DNA from: Akkermansia muciniphila
GTDB taxonomy: Bacteria > Verrucomicrobiota > Verrucomicrobiia > Limisphaerales > SXTU01
NCBI GenBank assembly: GCA_945874145.1
Contig: CAMCFN010000023.1
Location: 1-54,895 of the forward strand
Reading direction: 5' to 3'
DNA length: 54,895 nucleotides
Shown here in pieces: positions 9,471 to 17,863 of the stretch. A program made the translations under genes and the position numbers. How positions within the stretch are numbered: position 1 is the stretch's first letter; each line of letters starts with the position of its first letter. Below the pieces are notes generated by a model that did not search any database, had not been told where the DNA came from, and saw only the letters and a list, made by a program, of their open reading frames with translations.

Positions 9471-9545
9471 CGTAGCTCGACATTCCAATGTAGAGTGCGG
9501 GGCGCGCCCGCACACCGAACCTCGACATTGGAATGTCGAGCTACG
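9471..9545. repeat. Perfect 21-bp inverted repeat with nested hairpin
   Basis: Bases 9471-9491 are the exact reverse complement of 9525-9545. Inside, 9495-9501 pairs with 9507-9513, giving a second nested stem. Such long palindromes in intergenic space are typical of dispersed repeats or of a stable RNA structure. It lies between the divergent upstream end of the giant PSD1 gene and the terminator of the Gfo/Idh operon. No other full copy is seen in this window. Confidence 0.85.
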
Positions 9546-9576
9546 AAAAAGCCCGCGTCCGTTGCCGGACGCGGGC
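9546..9576 (-). terminator. Strong intrinsic terminator of the Gfo/Idh operon
   Basis: Read on the minus strand, a perfect 10-bp GC-rich stem (9576-9567 with 9560-9551, 6-base loop) is followed directly by five T residues (9550-9546). It starts 23 bases after the stop codon of the oxidoreductase at 9599, as expected for a rho-independent terminator. Confidence 0.9.
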
Positions 9577-9598
9577 TGGTTGTAAGCACACGTTCAGT

Positions 9599-10960
9599 TC
9601 AACCGAACGTCGTCTTGCCGGGGACCGGGAGCTTATACATCCCGTCGGGACCGGGCACGCTGGGCGGCGTCAGCTTGATGGCTTCCTCCCACGACACTTG
9701 GTCAATGCCCTTGACCATCGTGTCGAGGTTGGACTTGAGCGCGTCGTCCCAGGAGATTTCCTTGCCGGAATAGGTCGCCATGCGACCCAACACGGAGGTC
9801 ATGGAGCTGTCCGCGCCATAGACGGCCTCGTTGTAAGGCTTGTCGTTGCGGATGGCGTCGAAGAGGTCGTCATGCTCCTGCTGGTAAGGGTCTTTGCCGC
9901 CGCCCTGATAGCGCCACGCGGCCTGGCCGGTGATGGTGTAACGACCGAGGTTCGCCACGCCCTTGGTGCCAATGGCGTGCTCGGAAACGTCGTTCCAGCA
10001 GCCGAGCTGGTGGCGGCACTGGCTGAAGCAGACCGAGCCGTCCTCGTAGGTGAACTCGACGACGTGGTGGTCAAAAATTTCGCCGTAGTCGGGGCCTTTG
10101 CGCGTCTCGCAACCGCCGTTCCCGCGCGCCTTGACTGGGTGACCGCGCTTGACCCAATTGATGACGTCGAGGTTGTGGATGTGCTGCTCGCAGATGTGGT
10201 CACCGCAGAGCCAGACAAAGTAATACCAGTTGCGCATCTGGTATTCGAGTTCGGTGAGCTTGCGGCCCTGTTTGGCTTCGAGGTCGGCGCGCTTGTGGAC
10301 CCACGGCGTATTCCCGTTCCAGTAGGCGCGCATCGCCATGATGTCGCCCATCTGGCCGTCATGGATGCGCTTGATAGTCTCGATGTAGCCAGCTTGGTGA
10401 TGGCGCTGGAGGCCAACGCCGACCTTGAGGTTCTTCTTCTTCGCCTCGGCGGCGGCGGCGATGACCTTCTTGTAGCCGGCCACGTCCACGCAGACCGGCT
10501 TCTCCATGAAGACGTGTTTGCCCTGGCGGATGGCCTCCTCGAACTGCATCGGGCGGAAACCGGGCGGCGTCGCAAGAATCACGAGGTCCGCCTGCGCGAT
10601 GGCCTTCTTGTAGGCGTCAAAGCCCATGAACTTGTGCTCGTCCTTCACCTGCACCTTGTCCTTGTGGTTCTTGGCGAGGTTGGCCAGCGAGCTGTCCATG
10701 CGGTCCTTATGCACGTCGGCCACGGCCACGAGCTTCACGCTCTCGCCGGTGCTGAGAGCTTGGTTCGCCGCGCCAGAGCCGCGTCCGCCCATGCCGACTA
10801 GGGCGACCTTGATCGTGTCGCCGGGCGAAGCGCCGTGGACGAACCGCTCGACGGGCAGGGTGCTCAAAGCTGCGGCACCGGCAGCGAACTTGGACGAAGT
10901 GGAGAGAAAACTCCGGCGCGTGACCACCGAAGAAGTGGCGGGGACAATCAGGTTGCTCAT
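9599..10960 (-). CDS. Tat-exported Gfo/Idh/MocA family oxidoreductase (copy 1)
   Basis: A 453-residue NAD(P)-dependent oxidoreductase of the Gfo/Idh/MocA family. These act mostly on sugars and inositols, and the substrate cannot be read here. The N-terminus has a twin-arginine signal (TRRSFLSTSSKFAAGAA, residues 14-30), so the folded enzyme should be exported. The Rossmann loop is VALVGMGGRGSG near 53-64. The family EKP motif appears in KHVFMEKPVCVD, and the C-terminal half is the usual alpha/beta domain with HIHNLDVINW and an HH pair in EIFDHHVVEF. It is the last gene of a minus-strand group with copy 2 and an AEC transporter, and ends at a clear terminator. Confidence 0.93.
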   Translation of the reverse strand: MSNLIVPATSSVVTRRSFLSTSSKFAAGAAALSTLPVERFVHGASPGDTIKVALVGMGGRGSGAANQALSTGESVKLVAVADVHKDRMDSSLANLAKNHKDKVQVKDEHKFMGFDAYKKAIAQADLVILATPPGFRPMQFEEAIRQGKHVFMEKPVCVDVAGYKKVIAAAAEAKKKNLKVGVGLQRHHQAGYIETIKRIHDGQMGDIMAMRAYWNGNTPWVHKRADLEAKQGRKLTELEYQMRNWYYFVWLCGDHICEQHIHNLDVINWVKRGHPVKARGNGGCETRKGPDYGEIFDHHVVEFTYEDGSVCFSQCRHQLGCWNDVSEHAIGTKGVANLGRYTITGQAAWRYQGGGKDPYQQEHDDLFDAIRNDKPYNEAVYGADSSMTSVLGRMATYSGKEISWDDALKSNLDTMVKGIDQVSWEEAIKLTPPSVPGPDGMYKLPVPGKTTFG

Positions 10961-11141
10961 AGTTTCAATCGCGTTGGACTAGGCCGCTTGCCACGACATT
11001 CGCGGCGCACGATGGCGAAGTCCGTTCACCAAATGGAACAGCGCCGAGTGTAGGGACGGAAGGCGGGTTGTCCAGCGCGGGAAACTTTTCCTCGTGCTCG
11101 CACTCCTGATCCTTCCCCCACTCCGGTTAGTCCGGGAGTGC

Positions 11142-11160
11142 GATTAAGATTAGGATTAGG
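11142..11160. repeat. Hexamer tandem repeat (GATTAA/GATTAG)
   Basis: Three six-base units (GATTAA, GATTAG, GATTAG) run in tandem just downstream of the oxidoreductase at 11178. Nearby 11099-11106 pairs perfectly with 11135-11142 (8 bp), so a small structured RNA end is possible. There is no proper T-run, so I do not call a terminator. Confidence 0.55.
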
Positions 11161-11177
11161 AGCTGGAGAAGACAGGG

Positions 11178-12533
11178 CTACAGCGCCACGGTCCGGCCCG
11201 GAATCGCATACGGATACCGCCCATCCGACTCCGGCTTGGGCTTGGGCGCGGCGTCCCACGCGAGGCGCTCAGGCATCAGGTCGAGCTTCGAGTTGAGCGC
11301 CTCTTCCCAGGTGACGGGCTGGCCGCCGTAGGTCGCCATGCGCCCCATGATGGCGGTGAGCGTGCTCTTCGCCCCGCGCTCGGCCTCGTTGTAAGACTTG
11401 TTGTGGCGGATGGCGTCAAAGAACGGGATGTGTTCGAGCCGGTGGCCATCGTTCGCCTCGCCTTCCTTCGCCTGGTAGCGCCACGTGATATTCTGCTTGA
11501 GGTCACGGATGGCGAAGACGTTGCGCTCGGCAATCCAGCTTCCCTTCGTGCCCTGCACGGCCTCATAGACCTCGCCCTTGCACTTGGGAATCTGCCGGCA
11601 CTGCGAATACATCCGCGAGCCGTCGGCATAGACATACTCGACGGCGTGGTGGTCGAAAATCTCGCCGTGGTCCGGCTCGCTGAGATACGCGCGCCCGCCG
11701 AGGCCGGTGCAACTGACGGGGAAGGATTGCTTGGCCCAGTTGATGACGTCGAGGTTGTGGATGTGCTGCTCGACGATGTGGTCGCCGGACAGCCACGCAA
11801 ACATATACCAGTTGCGGAGCTGGTATTCCATCTCCGTAGGCGCGCGCCCGAGCATCTCGGCAACTTCTTTACGCGTCTTCTTCGGCCCAACGGGCGCGGT
11901 GTTCCAGTAGCAACGCATCGAAACAATGTCGCCAATCTCGCCACCGTGCAGGCGCTGCATGGACTGGTGGTAATTCGGCTGGTGATGCCGCTGAAGGCCG
12001 ACGGCGACCTTGAGATTCTTCTGCTTCGCCTCCTCGGCGGCGGCCAGGACTTTCCGCACGCCCGGCCCGTCCACCGCGACAGGCTTCTCCATGAAGACAT
12101 GTTTGCCCTGCCGCACCGCCTCCTCGAACATCATCGGCCGGAAACCCGGCGGCGTCGCAAGGATGACCACGTCCGCCTGCGCGATGGCCTGCTTGTAGGC
12201 GTCGAAGCCGAGGAATTTGCTCTCCTCCTTCACCGCGAGCTGGTCCTTGTGCTTCTTGAGCGAGGCGAGGCTGCGGTCCATCCGGTCCTTATGCACGTCG
12301 GCGACGGCCACCAGCTTCACATCACTGCCGGCCTGCATGGCTTGGTCCGCCGCGCCGGTGCCGCGCCCACCCGCACCGACGAGGGCGACCTTGATGGTGT
12401 CGCCGGGCGAAGCGCCGTGGGCGAAGCGCTCGACCGGCAGCGTGCCCAAGGCGGCGGCGCTGGCGGCGAACTTCGTGGAAGTGGAAAGGAAGTCCCGCAA
12501 CGAGACGGCGTGGTTTGGCTTCTGGTCGTTCAT
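11178..12533 (-). CDS. Gfo/Idh/MocA family oxidoreductase (copy 2)
   Basis: A 451-residue paralogue of the gene at 9599, near-identical in stretches such as GASPGDTIKVALVG and in the EKP and HIHNLDVINW motifs. The frame is open upstream to 13061, but that part overlaps the AEC transporter and does not look coding, so the start is set at ATG 12533. The N-terminus still reads like a Tat signal (SLRDFLSTSTKFAASAAALG) but has one Arg where copy 1 has two, so Tat export is doubtful. Tandem duplication with divergence is the likely origin. Substrate unknown. Confidence 0.9.
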   Translation of the reverse strand: MNDQKPNHAVSLRDFLSTSTKFAASAAALGTLPVERFAHGASPGDTIKVALVGAGGRGTGAADQAMQAGSDVKLVAVADVHKDRMDRSLASLKKHKDQLAVKEESKFLGFDAYKQAIAQADVVILATPPGFRPMMFEEAVRQGKHVFMEKPVAVDGPGVRKVLAAAEEAKQKNLKVAVGLQRHHQPNYHQSMQRLHGGEIGDIVSMRCYWNTAPVGPKKTRKEVAEMLGRAPTEMEYQLRNWYMFAWLSGDHIVEQHIHNLDVINWAKQSFPVSCTGLGGRAYLSEPDHGEIFDHHAVEYVYADGSRMYSQCRQIPKCKGEVYEAVQGTKGSWIAERNVFAIRDLKQNITWRYQAKEGEANDGHRLEHIPFFDAIRHNKSYNEAERGAKSTLTAIMGRMATYGGQPVTWEEALNSKLDLMPERLAWDAAPKPKPESDGRYPYAIPGRTVAL

Positions 12534-12589
12534 GGCGATGTCAGCGGCAGCATGGCAGACGGCACGCGGGTTGAAAAGGCTACGTTCGG

Positions 12590-13537
12590 CTACAGCCCCA
12601 GCCATTTCATGCCCGCACGAATCCACAGCGGAATGCTTACGAAACTCACCGCCGATGTCGCAATGACCACGCGCAGCGCCGTCGGGCCGTCGCCGCCGAA
12701 GTGGCGTGCGGCGAGGATGGCGAAGACGGCGGAGGGCATCGCGGCTTGCAGCATGATGACGCGCTTCAACTCGACCGAGCATGGTAGGAACTTCGCCAGC
12801 AGCAGGAACAGCACGGGAATCACGCCCAATCGCAACACGCACGAAGCCCCCATCACGCGCCAGCCCTGATCCGAGTGAAATTCCGCCAGGTGGTCGGCAA
12901 TCATCGCGCCGACCAGCACCAGACCCATCGGAATCGCGCACGCGCCGAGCATGTGCATCGTGGTCTTCACAAACACCGGCACATGCGCCGCACCGCCGGT
13001 GAAGTTCAGCGTGAGCGTCAGCAGGATGGCCGCGAGTGGCGGGTTGAGGATTTTCTTCCAAAGCGGCTCGTTGGCCGCGTGCGCGAAGACCACCGTGCCC
13101 AGGAGCCAGAAGGCAATTTCCGTCCCGAGGTTGTGGACGATGAGCACCCCAACGGTCTCGCGGTCGAAGAGCGACATTGCCAATGGCAGCGGCACGTAGC
13201 CGTAGTTGTAGAGGCCGGTGCTGAACGCGAACGTGCGGCCCGCCGCGTCGCGCTGGAGGCCGGCCAGTCGAATCACCAGCCAGCCCACGCTAATGCCCAG
13301 CGCCACGGTGCAGAAGCCGATGAGCGGCGGGAGGAAGAGGTTCTCCGTGCGGTTCAACGCGGGATTGTCCAGCACCTTGTCGAAGATGAACGCGGGCACC
13401 AGCAGGTTGATGGTCACGCGCAGCAACGAGTGATCGGCCTCCTCGGTGAGCCAGTCAAACTTGCGCATCGCAACCCCCGCACAGGCGATGGCCAGCACGG
13501 GCAGGACGGCGGAGAGGACGACGCTGAACTCGTTCAC
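12590..13537 (-). CDS. AEC (auxin efflux carrier) family transporter
   Basis: A 315-residue integral membrane protein with about ten hydrophobic helices in the AEC/bile-acid transporter fold. Family features are the N-terminal VLPVLAIACAGVAMRK, the helix with INLLVPAFIFDKVL, the central NYGYVPLPLA break and the C-terminal half with a second MPSAVFAILAARH segment. Bacterial members move small carboxylates or amino-acid-like anions; the substrate is not readable. The start is GTG 13537. It precedes the two Gfo/Idh genes by 56 bases on the same strand, so transport and oxidation of one compound is a reasonable but unproven idea. Confidence 0.85.
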   Translation of the reverse strand: MNEFSVVLSAVLPVLAIACAGVAMRKFDWLTEEADHSLLRVTINLLVPAFIFDKVLDNPALNRTENLFLPPLIGFCTVALGISVGWLVIRLAGLQRDAAGRTFAFSTGLYNYGYVPLPLAMSLFDRETVGVLIVHNLGTEIAFWLLGTVVFAHAANEPLWKKILNPPLAAILLTLTLNFTGGAAHVPVFVKTTMHMLGACAIPMGLVLVGAMIADHLAEFHSDQGWRVMGASCVLRLGVIPVLFLLLAKFLPCSVELKRVIMLQAAMPSAVFAILAARHFGGDGPTALRVVIATSAVSFVSIPLWIRAGMKWLGL

Positions 13538-13599
13538 GGCGGACTTGTAGCCGCGCCGCCAGCCAGGCGGAAGCTGTAATTCCTCACTTTACCATCGGC

Positions 13600-14316
13600 T
13601 CAGAGCCTCAAATTCCAAACTGGCTGTGAGTAGCAGTCATGCACGAGGCGAGCAGTTTCATCCGCCGGCCAGATCGCGTCGGCACTTTCCGCATGCCACA
13701 CCTGCGCCAAGGCCTGCTTCACCTCCGCAGCTCGCAAAGGAACTGCACCGATGAACTCGCCATGCGTCCGCGCCTGACGATACGCCGGGGTGCGGCTGGG
13801 GAACTTCAGGCACCGGTCCGTGAGCGGGAGATTCAGGTCCAGCAGCACCGTCCCATGAAACAGCAAGTGCGTGCGACGACGACGCTGGGCATTGCCGGAA
13901 AACTTGCGCCCGCGCCACACCAAGTCCGTGTCGCCGCACCGCTCCGCCGGCTCACTCAGGCATTTTCCCAACGCCGCCGCGACACGGTGCAGGACGAAGC
14001 TATTCGCTCCCGACACCGTGCCCAGCAGCGGTTCCTGCGCCAGTTCGAGCACCACGGCATAGTTGAGGCAGCCGGGCCCCTGCAGCACTGTTCCGCCACC
14101 TGAGCATCGGCGCAGCACCGGGATTTGCCCGAGTGCGCACGCGTCAAGGTGAACTTCCAAGTCTGCGCGATTACCATAGCCCAGCACCACGAAGGGCACC
14201 GGCGACTCCCAGAAACGCAAGGCCGCGCCTCCTTTCGCTTCGCACCAATTCAAGAGCGCCTCGTCGCCGGCCAGATTCTCGGCGGGGCTGGCGAAGCTCA
14301 GATCAAAACAGTGCAT
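13600..14316 (-). CDS. Lipoate-protein ligase A family protein
   Basis: A 238-residue member of the biotin/lipoate A/B ligase family (Pfam BPL_LplA_LipB). The signature RRCSGGGTVLQGPGCLNY is at 69-86 and the substrate-lysine region WRGRKFSGNAQRRRR near 133-147. It would attach lipoate or octanoate to the E2/H-protein lipoyl lysine; a related acyltransfer role is possible. The common His-Asp after the glycine loop is replaced by Gln-Gly. It is shorter than full LplA, lacking the separate C-terminal domain. It follows the S2P gene on the same strand by 36 bases. Confidence 0.85.
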   Translation of the reverse strand: MHCFDLSFASPAENLAGDEALLNWCEAKGGAALRFWESPVPFVVLGYGNRADLEVHLDACALGQIPVLRRCSGGGTVLQGPGCLNYAVVLELAQEPLLGTVSGANSFVLHRVAAALGKCLSEPAERCGDTDLVWRGRKFSGNAQRRRRTHLLFHGTVLLDLNLPLTDRCLKFPSRTPAYRQARTHGEFIGAVPLRAAEVKQALAQVWHAESADAIWPADETARLVHDCYSQPVWNLRL

Positions 14317-14352
14317 AAACGCGAGCGAATCAGCGGGCAGCCGTAGGTGGCG

Positions 14353-15276
14353 TCACGGCAGTCGCGGCGGCACGGGGGAAGCGAGGACCCATTCTGCCCA
14401 AGGCGACCGCACCCCGCAGTCCGAACACACCGTGGTTGGGAAGCGATCCCCACACTGGGGACATGCCCCACCCGTCTCGAAGGTGTCGAAGGTGATGCGG
14501 CAATTTCCGCACAGCCAGAGCGGTGCAACCGGTGGCGCCACCCGGCAGGCGGGACAGGCAAAGCCTTCGTGACGGGGCAATCGCTCAAGCTTCGCCAAGT
14601 CGCGGGCCTGTCGGATTCCGCGCCAGCAATTCAGCAAGAGGAAAATCCCCATGATGCCGATCCACCACGATTGTGACCAAAACGCCACCGCCATCAGTCC
14701 GGTCACGCCCACCAAGCCAGTCACGCCCGCCACCATCAGACTGCGCGCCCGCCCGATGCCAAACCAAAGCAACGAACGAAGAATTTGCCCGCCGTCCAGC
14801 GGGTAAACCGGCAGCAGGTTGAAAACGAGGATCGCCAGATTGATCACCCAGAGCGTCCGTAAAAACAGCGCAATATCGGGCCACCACCCCCCGCTACCCT
14901 GCTGCGTGGCCACCGCCACGAGGCCGGAGAAGACCAGCACCAAGACCACATTCACCAGCGGCCCGGCGGCGATGCTCCAGAGCGTCGCCCCCGGTCGCGA
15001 CGGCGGACTGACGTAGGCCACCCCGCCCAACGGCCACAGCACAATCAGCGACGCCTGCCCGCCCACCTGCCGACAGGCCAGCGCGTGGCCAAACTCGTGC
15101 AGCAGCACGATGGCGAACAGGGCCAGATACTCCAACACATTCCAGACCGGTGAAGAGTATTCCGAGCCGCGGCTGGTAATCTGATAAAGGGCGACCAGAA
15201 ACCACGACCAATGCAAAAACACATCGACGCCAGCAAAACGAAACAGGTGAAATGAACCTTGGCGCGTGGGCGTCAC
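14353..15276 (-). CDS. Site-2-type metalloprotease with C-terminal zinc ribbons
   Basis: A peptidase family M50 intramembrane zinc protease with HEFGH at residues 60-64 and the second ligand motif PVYPLDGGQI in a later helix, within about six hydrophobic segments. The last 60 residues hold four CxxC pairs (CPAC, CGNC, CPQC, CSDC), enough for two zinc ribbons, followed by a short tail. The frame is open to 15456, but those 60 residues are low in conserved character and would leave 47 bases to the divergent gene, so GTG 15276 is preferred. It probably cleaves membrane proteins; no partner sigma or anti-sigma gene is next to it. Confidence 0.87.
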   Translation of the reverse strand: MTPTRQGSFHLFRFAGVDVFLHWSWFLVALYQITSRGSEYSSPVWNVLEYLALFAIVLLHEFGHALACRQVGGQASLIVLWPLGGVAYVSPPSRPGATLWSIAAGPLVNVVLVLVFSGLVAVATQQGSGGWWPDIALFLRTLWVINLAILVFNLLPVYPLDGGQILRSLLWFGIGRARSLMVAGVTGLVGVTGLMAVAFWSQSWWIGIMGIFLLLNCWRGIRQARDLAKLERLPRHEGFACPACRVAPPVAPLWLCGNCRITFDTFETGGACPQCGDRFPTTVCSDCGVRSPWAEWVLASPVPPRLP

Positions 15277-15503
15277 GGGACTGACGTAGCATGGCAGCGC
15301 GTTCGGCAACAAGTGAATTGGCCCCGCTGCCAAGGCGGACGCATCAAAATCCGGCTGGGCTGGCAGTCGAACCGGCGTTGAATGCGTGGGAGTGGCAGTA
15401 GCCTGGGGCGATTCGCTCGCGCCAGCCTTCTGCGGCGTGACCGCCGCACGCCGCACTGACTTCCACTTGGGCTTTGGAGCTTCCTCAGCTATGTTCGAGC
15501 GCC

Positions 15504-16157
15504 ATGACTCAATCGGCCATATTTGAAGGACTGCTGACCTACTTGCTCTTCATCCCGCTGCTCACGTTTCACGAGTGGGCCCACGCATGGGCGGCATGGA
15601 AGTGTGGCGACGACACGGCGTATCACCAAGGCCGCGTGACGCTCAACCCGCTCGCGCACATGGAGCTAATCGGCACGGTGGTGCTGCCCCTTCTCGGCAT
15701 TTTCCTGTCCCTCAGCAACTCCGCGCTGGCCGGCTTCATCATCGGCTGGGGACGCCCCGTGCCGGTGAACATCTCCAACCTGCGCAGCCCGCGCCGGGAC
15801 GACACGCTGGTGGCGCTGGCCGGTCCCGCCATCAATCTGGTGCTGGCGTTCGCGCTCCTCGCGCTGGTCAAGCTAGGCGCGCTGACCGGCGTTGAACTAC
15901 TCGGCGAGGTGGGCGTTCGGATGGCGGTGCTAAGCCTGTTCCTCTGCTTCTTCAACCTGCTCCCCGTGCCGCCGCTGGATGGCTCGCACGTCTTGAAGAA
16001 CCTCATCGGCATGAGCCACGAGACCTACTGGAAGTTGTGCCAGTATGGCTTCATCGCCGTCCTTATCGCGATCAACATCCCGGGCGTGAGAAACTTCGTT
16101 GGCGGGGTCACCCGCACCACGTTTTACGCGATGGCGGGTCTTCTGGACCTGCGATGA
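15504..16157 (+). CDS. Site-2-type (M50) membrane metalloprotease
   Basis: A 217-residue membrane protein with HEWAHAW (zinc ligands His23 and His27, catalytic Glu24) in its first helix and NLLPVPPLDGSHVLK supplying the third ligand Asp near residue 160. The short length and lack of a PDZ or CBS domain match the compact YwhC/Rip3-like M50 group. ATG 15504 is chosen over the in-frame codon at 15474 because it begins directly before the first helix. It is head-to-head with the other M50 gene and starts a plus-strand run with the kinases downstream. Confidence 0.9.
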   Translation: MTQSAIFEGLLTYLLFIPLLTFHEWAHAWAAWKCGDDTAYHQGRVTLNPLAHMELIGTVVLPLLGIFLSLSNSALAGFIIGWGRPVPVNISNLRSPRRDDTLVALAGPAINLVLAFALLALVKLGALTGVELLGEVGVRMAVLSLFLCFFNLLPVPPLDGSHVLKNLIGMSHETYWKLCQYGFIAVLIAINIPGVRNFVGGVTRTTFYAMAGLLDLR

Positions 16158-16199
16158 AAGGCTTGGTTTTCCGAAGCCTTCTACTTAGCGTCGCCCCCA

Positions 16200-16892
16200 G
16201 TGAGCAGGATGAAGACATTCGCTGAACTTGGTTTTCCCGGCCGCCTGATCGCGGTCGAGGGGTTGGACGGCTCCGGCAAGTCCACGCAGATCTACCTCCT
16301 CAAACGTTGGCTGGAGCTGCGCGGCCTGAAGGTCTTCTTCAGCGAGTGGAATTCCTCCGAGCTGGTCAAGTCCGCCACGACCAAGGGCAAGAAGATGACC
16401 CTGCTGACGCCCACCACGTTCAGCCTCATCCACGCCACGGACTTCGCCGACCGCTACGAACGCCAGCTGGTGCCCCTGCTCCGTGCGGGTTATCTGGTGC
16501 TCTGCGACCGCTATATCTTCACCGCTTTTGCCCGCGACGTCGTCCGCACCTGTCCGCCGGAGTGGGTGCGCGGCCTTTACAGCTTCGCCGCGCTGCCGGA
16601 CATGACGTTCTTCTTTCGCGCGGACTTGGAAGTGTCGTTGAACCGCATCCTCGACGGTCGCCCGGAGCTGAAATACTTTGAGGCTGGCATGGACATGGGT
16701 TTTTCCACCGACCCCTACGAAAGCTTCCGCATCTTCCAAGGCCGAATGCTCGAGCAATACCTCGCCATGAGCCGCGAGTTCTCCTTCAACGTCATTGACG
16801 CGAACGAGACCGTCGAAACGCAGCAGGCCATCCTGCGCAAGCTCGTGGCCGACCGCATCGACCTGCCGACCTTCGACTTCAAGAAAGCGTGA
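16200..16892 (+). CDS. tmk: Thymidylate-kinase-like protein 1
   Basis: A 230-residue P-loop kinase of the dTMP kinase family, which phosphorylates dTMP to dTDP. Residues 20-29 give an intact Walker A (EGLDGSGKST), and LCDRYIFTAFARD supplies the DR(Y/H) motif that binds the phosphate acceptor. The usual Ser and Tyr after DRY are replaced, so substrate choice may differ from standard Tmk. A region YFEAGMDMGFSTD near 160 is shared with the next gene. The start is GTG 16200 or the in-frame ATG 16209. Its GTGA end overlaps the following gene, so the two are translationally coupled. Confidence 0.85.
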   Translation: MSRMKTFAELGFPGRLIAVEGLDGSGKSTQIYLLKRWLELRGLKVFFSEWNSSELVKSATTKGKKMTLLTPTTFSLIHATDFADRYERQLVPLLRAGYLVLCDRYIFTAFARDVVRTCPPEWVRGLYSFAALPDMTFFFRADLEVSLNRILDGRPELKYFEAGMDMGFSTDPYESFRIFQGRMLEQYLAMSREFSFNVIDANETVETQQAILRKLVADRIDLPTFDFKKA

Positions 16893-17656
16893 CCATGGTA
16901 GCCCCGCGCAAAACCAAACGCCTCGTTCCTGCGCCCCGCACGCCGGAAGTCATCATCCCCAAGCCCACTCCCAAGCGTTTCTACGGCGAGGGCATCCCGG
17001 GCGTGGACGAGGAAAAACTGCGCGGCAAGCTCATCGTCGTCGAAGGCGCGGACGGTTCCGGGCGCTCCACGCAAATCGCGCAACTCGTCCAGTGGCTCGA
17101 AGGCAGCGGCCACGCCACCGTGCAAGTGGGTCTGAAGCGTTCCTCCCTCGTCAGCGAAGAACTGGAGAAGGCGCAGCAGGGCAACATCCTGAGCCGCACC
17201 ACCCTGAGCCTCTTCTACGCCACCGACTTCGCTGATCAAGTGGAGAACATCATGCTGCCCGCGCTCAAGGCCGGCTTCATGGTGCTGGCCGACCGCTACA
17301 TCTACACCCTCATGGCGCGCGACATCGTCCGCGGCATGGACGAGGCGTGGTTGAAGAACCTCTACGGCATCGCCCTCGTGCCGGACGCCGTCTTCTACCT
17401 GAACCTTTCCCCCGAGCAGCTTGTGCAGCGGAACTTTGCCAAGAGCAAGGCGCTCGACTACTGGGAGAGCGGCATGGACCTCGGGCTGACGCGCGACATG
17501 TTCGACAGCTTCCTGAAATACCAGTCGCTCATGGCCCGACAATTCACCCGCCTGCAAGCCACCTACGGCTTCGAGATCGTGGACGCCGAGCGCTCGCCTG
17601 AAGACGTCAACGCCGACCTGCGAAAGAAAATCGAATCCGTGCTGGCGGGGCGTTGA
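16889..17656 (+). CDS. Thymidylate-kinase-like protein 2, altered Walker A
   Basis: A 255-residue paralogue of the preceding kinase with an added basic, proline-rich N-terminus (1-45). The P-loop reads EGADGSGRST (52-61), so the Walker A Lys is Arg59. The LADRYIYTLMARD motif and the shared YWESGMDLGLTRD stretch are kept. Loss of the Lys normally abolishes or greatly weakens phosphoryl transfer. This copy may therefore be a regulatory or structural partner of kinase 1, or a kinase with changed chemistry. Start GTG 16889 (overlapping the previous stop) or ATG 16895. Confidence 0.85.
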   Translation: MTMVAPRKTKRLVPAPRTPEVIIPKPTPKRFYGEGIPGVDEEKLRGKLIVVEGADGSGRSTQIAQLVQWLEGSGHATVQVGLKRSSLVSEELEKAQQGNILSRTTLSLFYATDFADQVENIMLPALKAGFMVLADRYIYTLMARDIVRGMDEAWLKNLYGIALVPDAVFYLNLSPEQLVQRNFAKSKALDYWESGMDLGLTRDMFDSFLKYQSLMARQFTRLQATYGFEIVDAERSPEDVNADLRKKIESVLAGR

Positions 17657-17863
17657 GCCAACTCGGTGTCGGACAGCGCGCCCCGCCTACACCTCTCCGG
17701 AAGCACTGACCTACTGAGTTTACCGGCCGGGGCGGCCCTTCACTTGTAACAATTCCAGAGTGGCCTTGCGGCAGGAGACGCGCTAAACGAACAGGAGTTT
17801 CCCGTCGGGCTTGCGTCTCAGTGCGGGCTCCGGACACAACACATTCAACCAACCCTAGCGCAC

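Noticed and set aside
12534..13061. In-frame upstream extension of Gfo/Idh copy 2
   Set aside because: It overlaps the AEC transporter, which has clear membrane helices; the extension has no family similarity, while ATG 12533 begins the signal-like region shared with copy 1.
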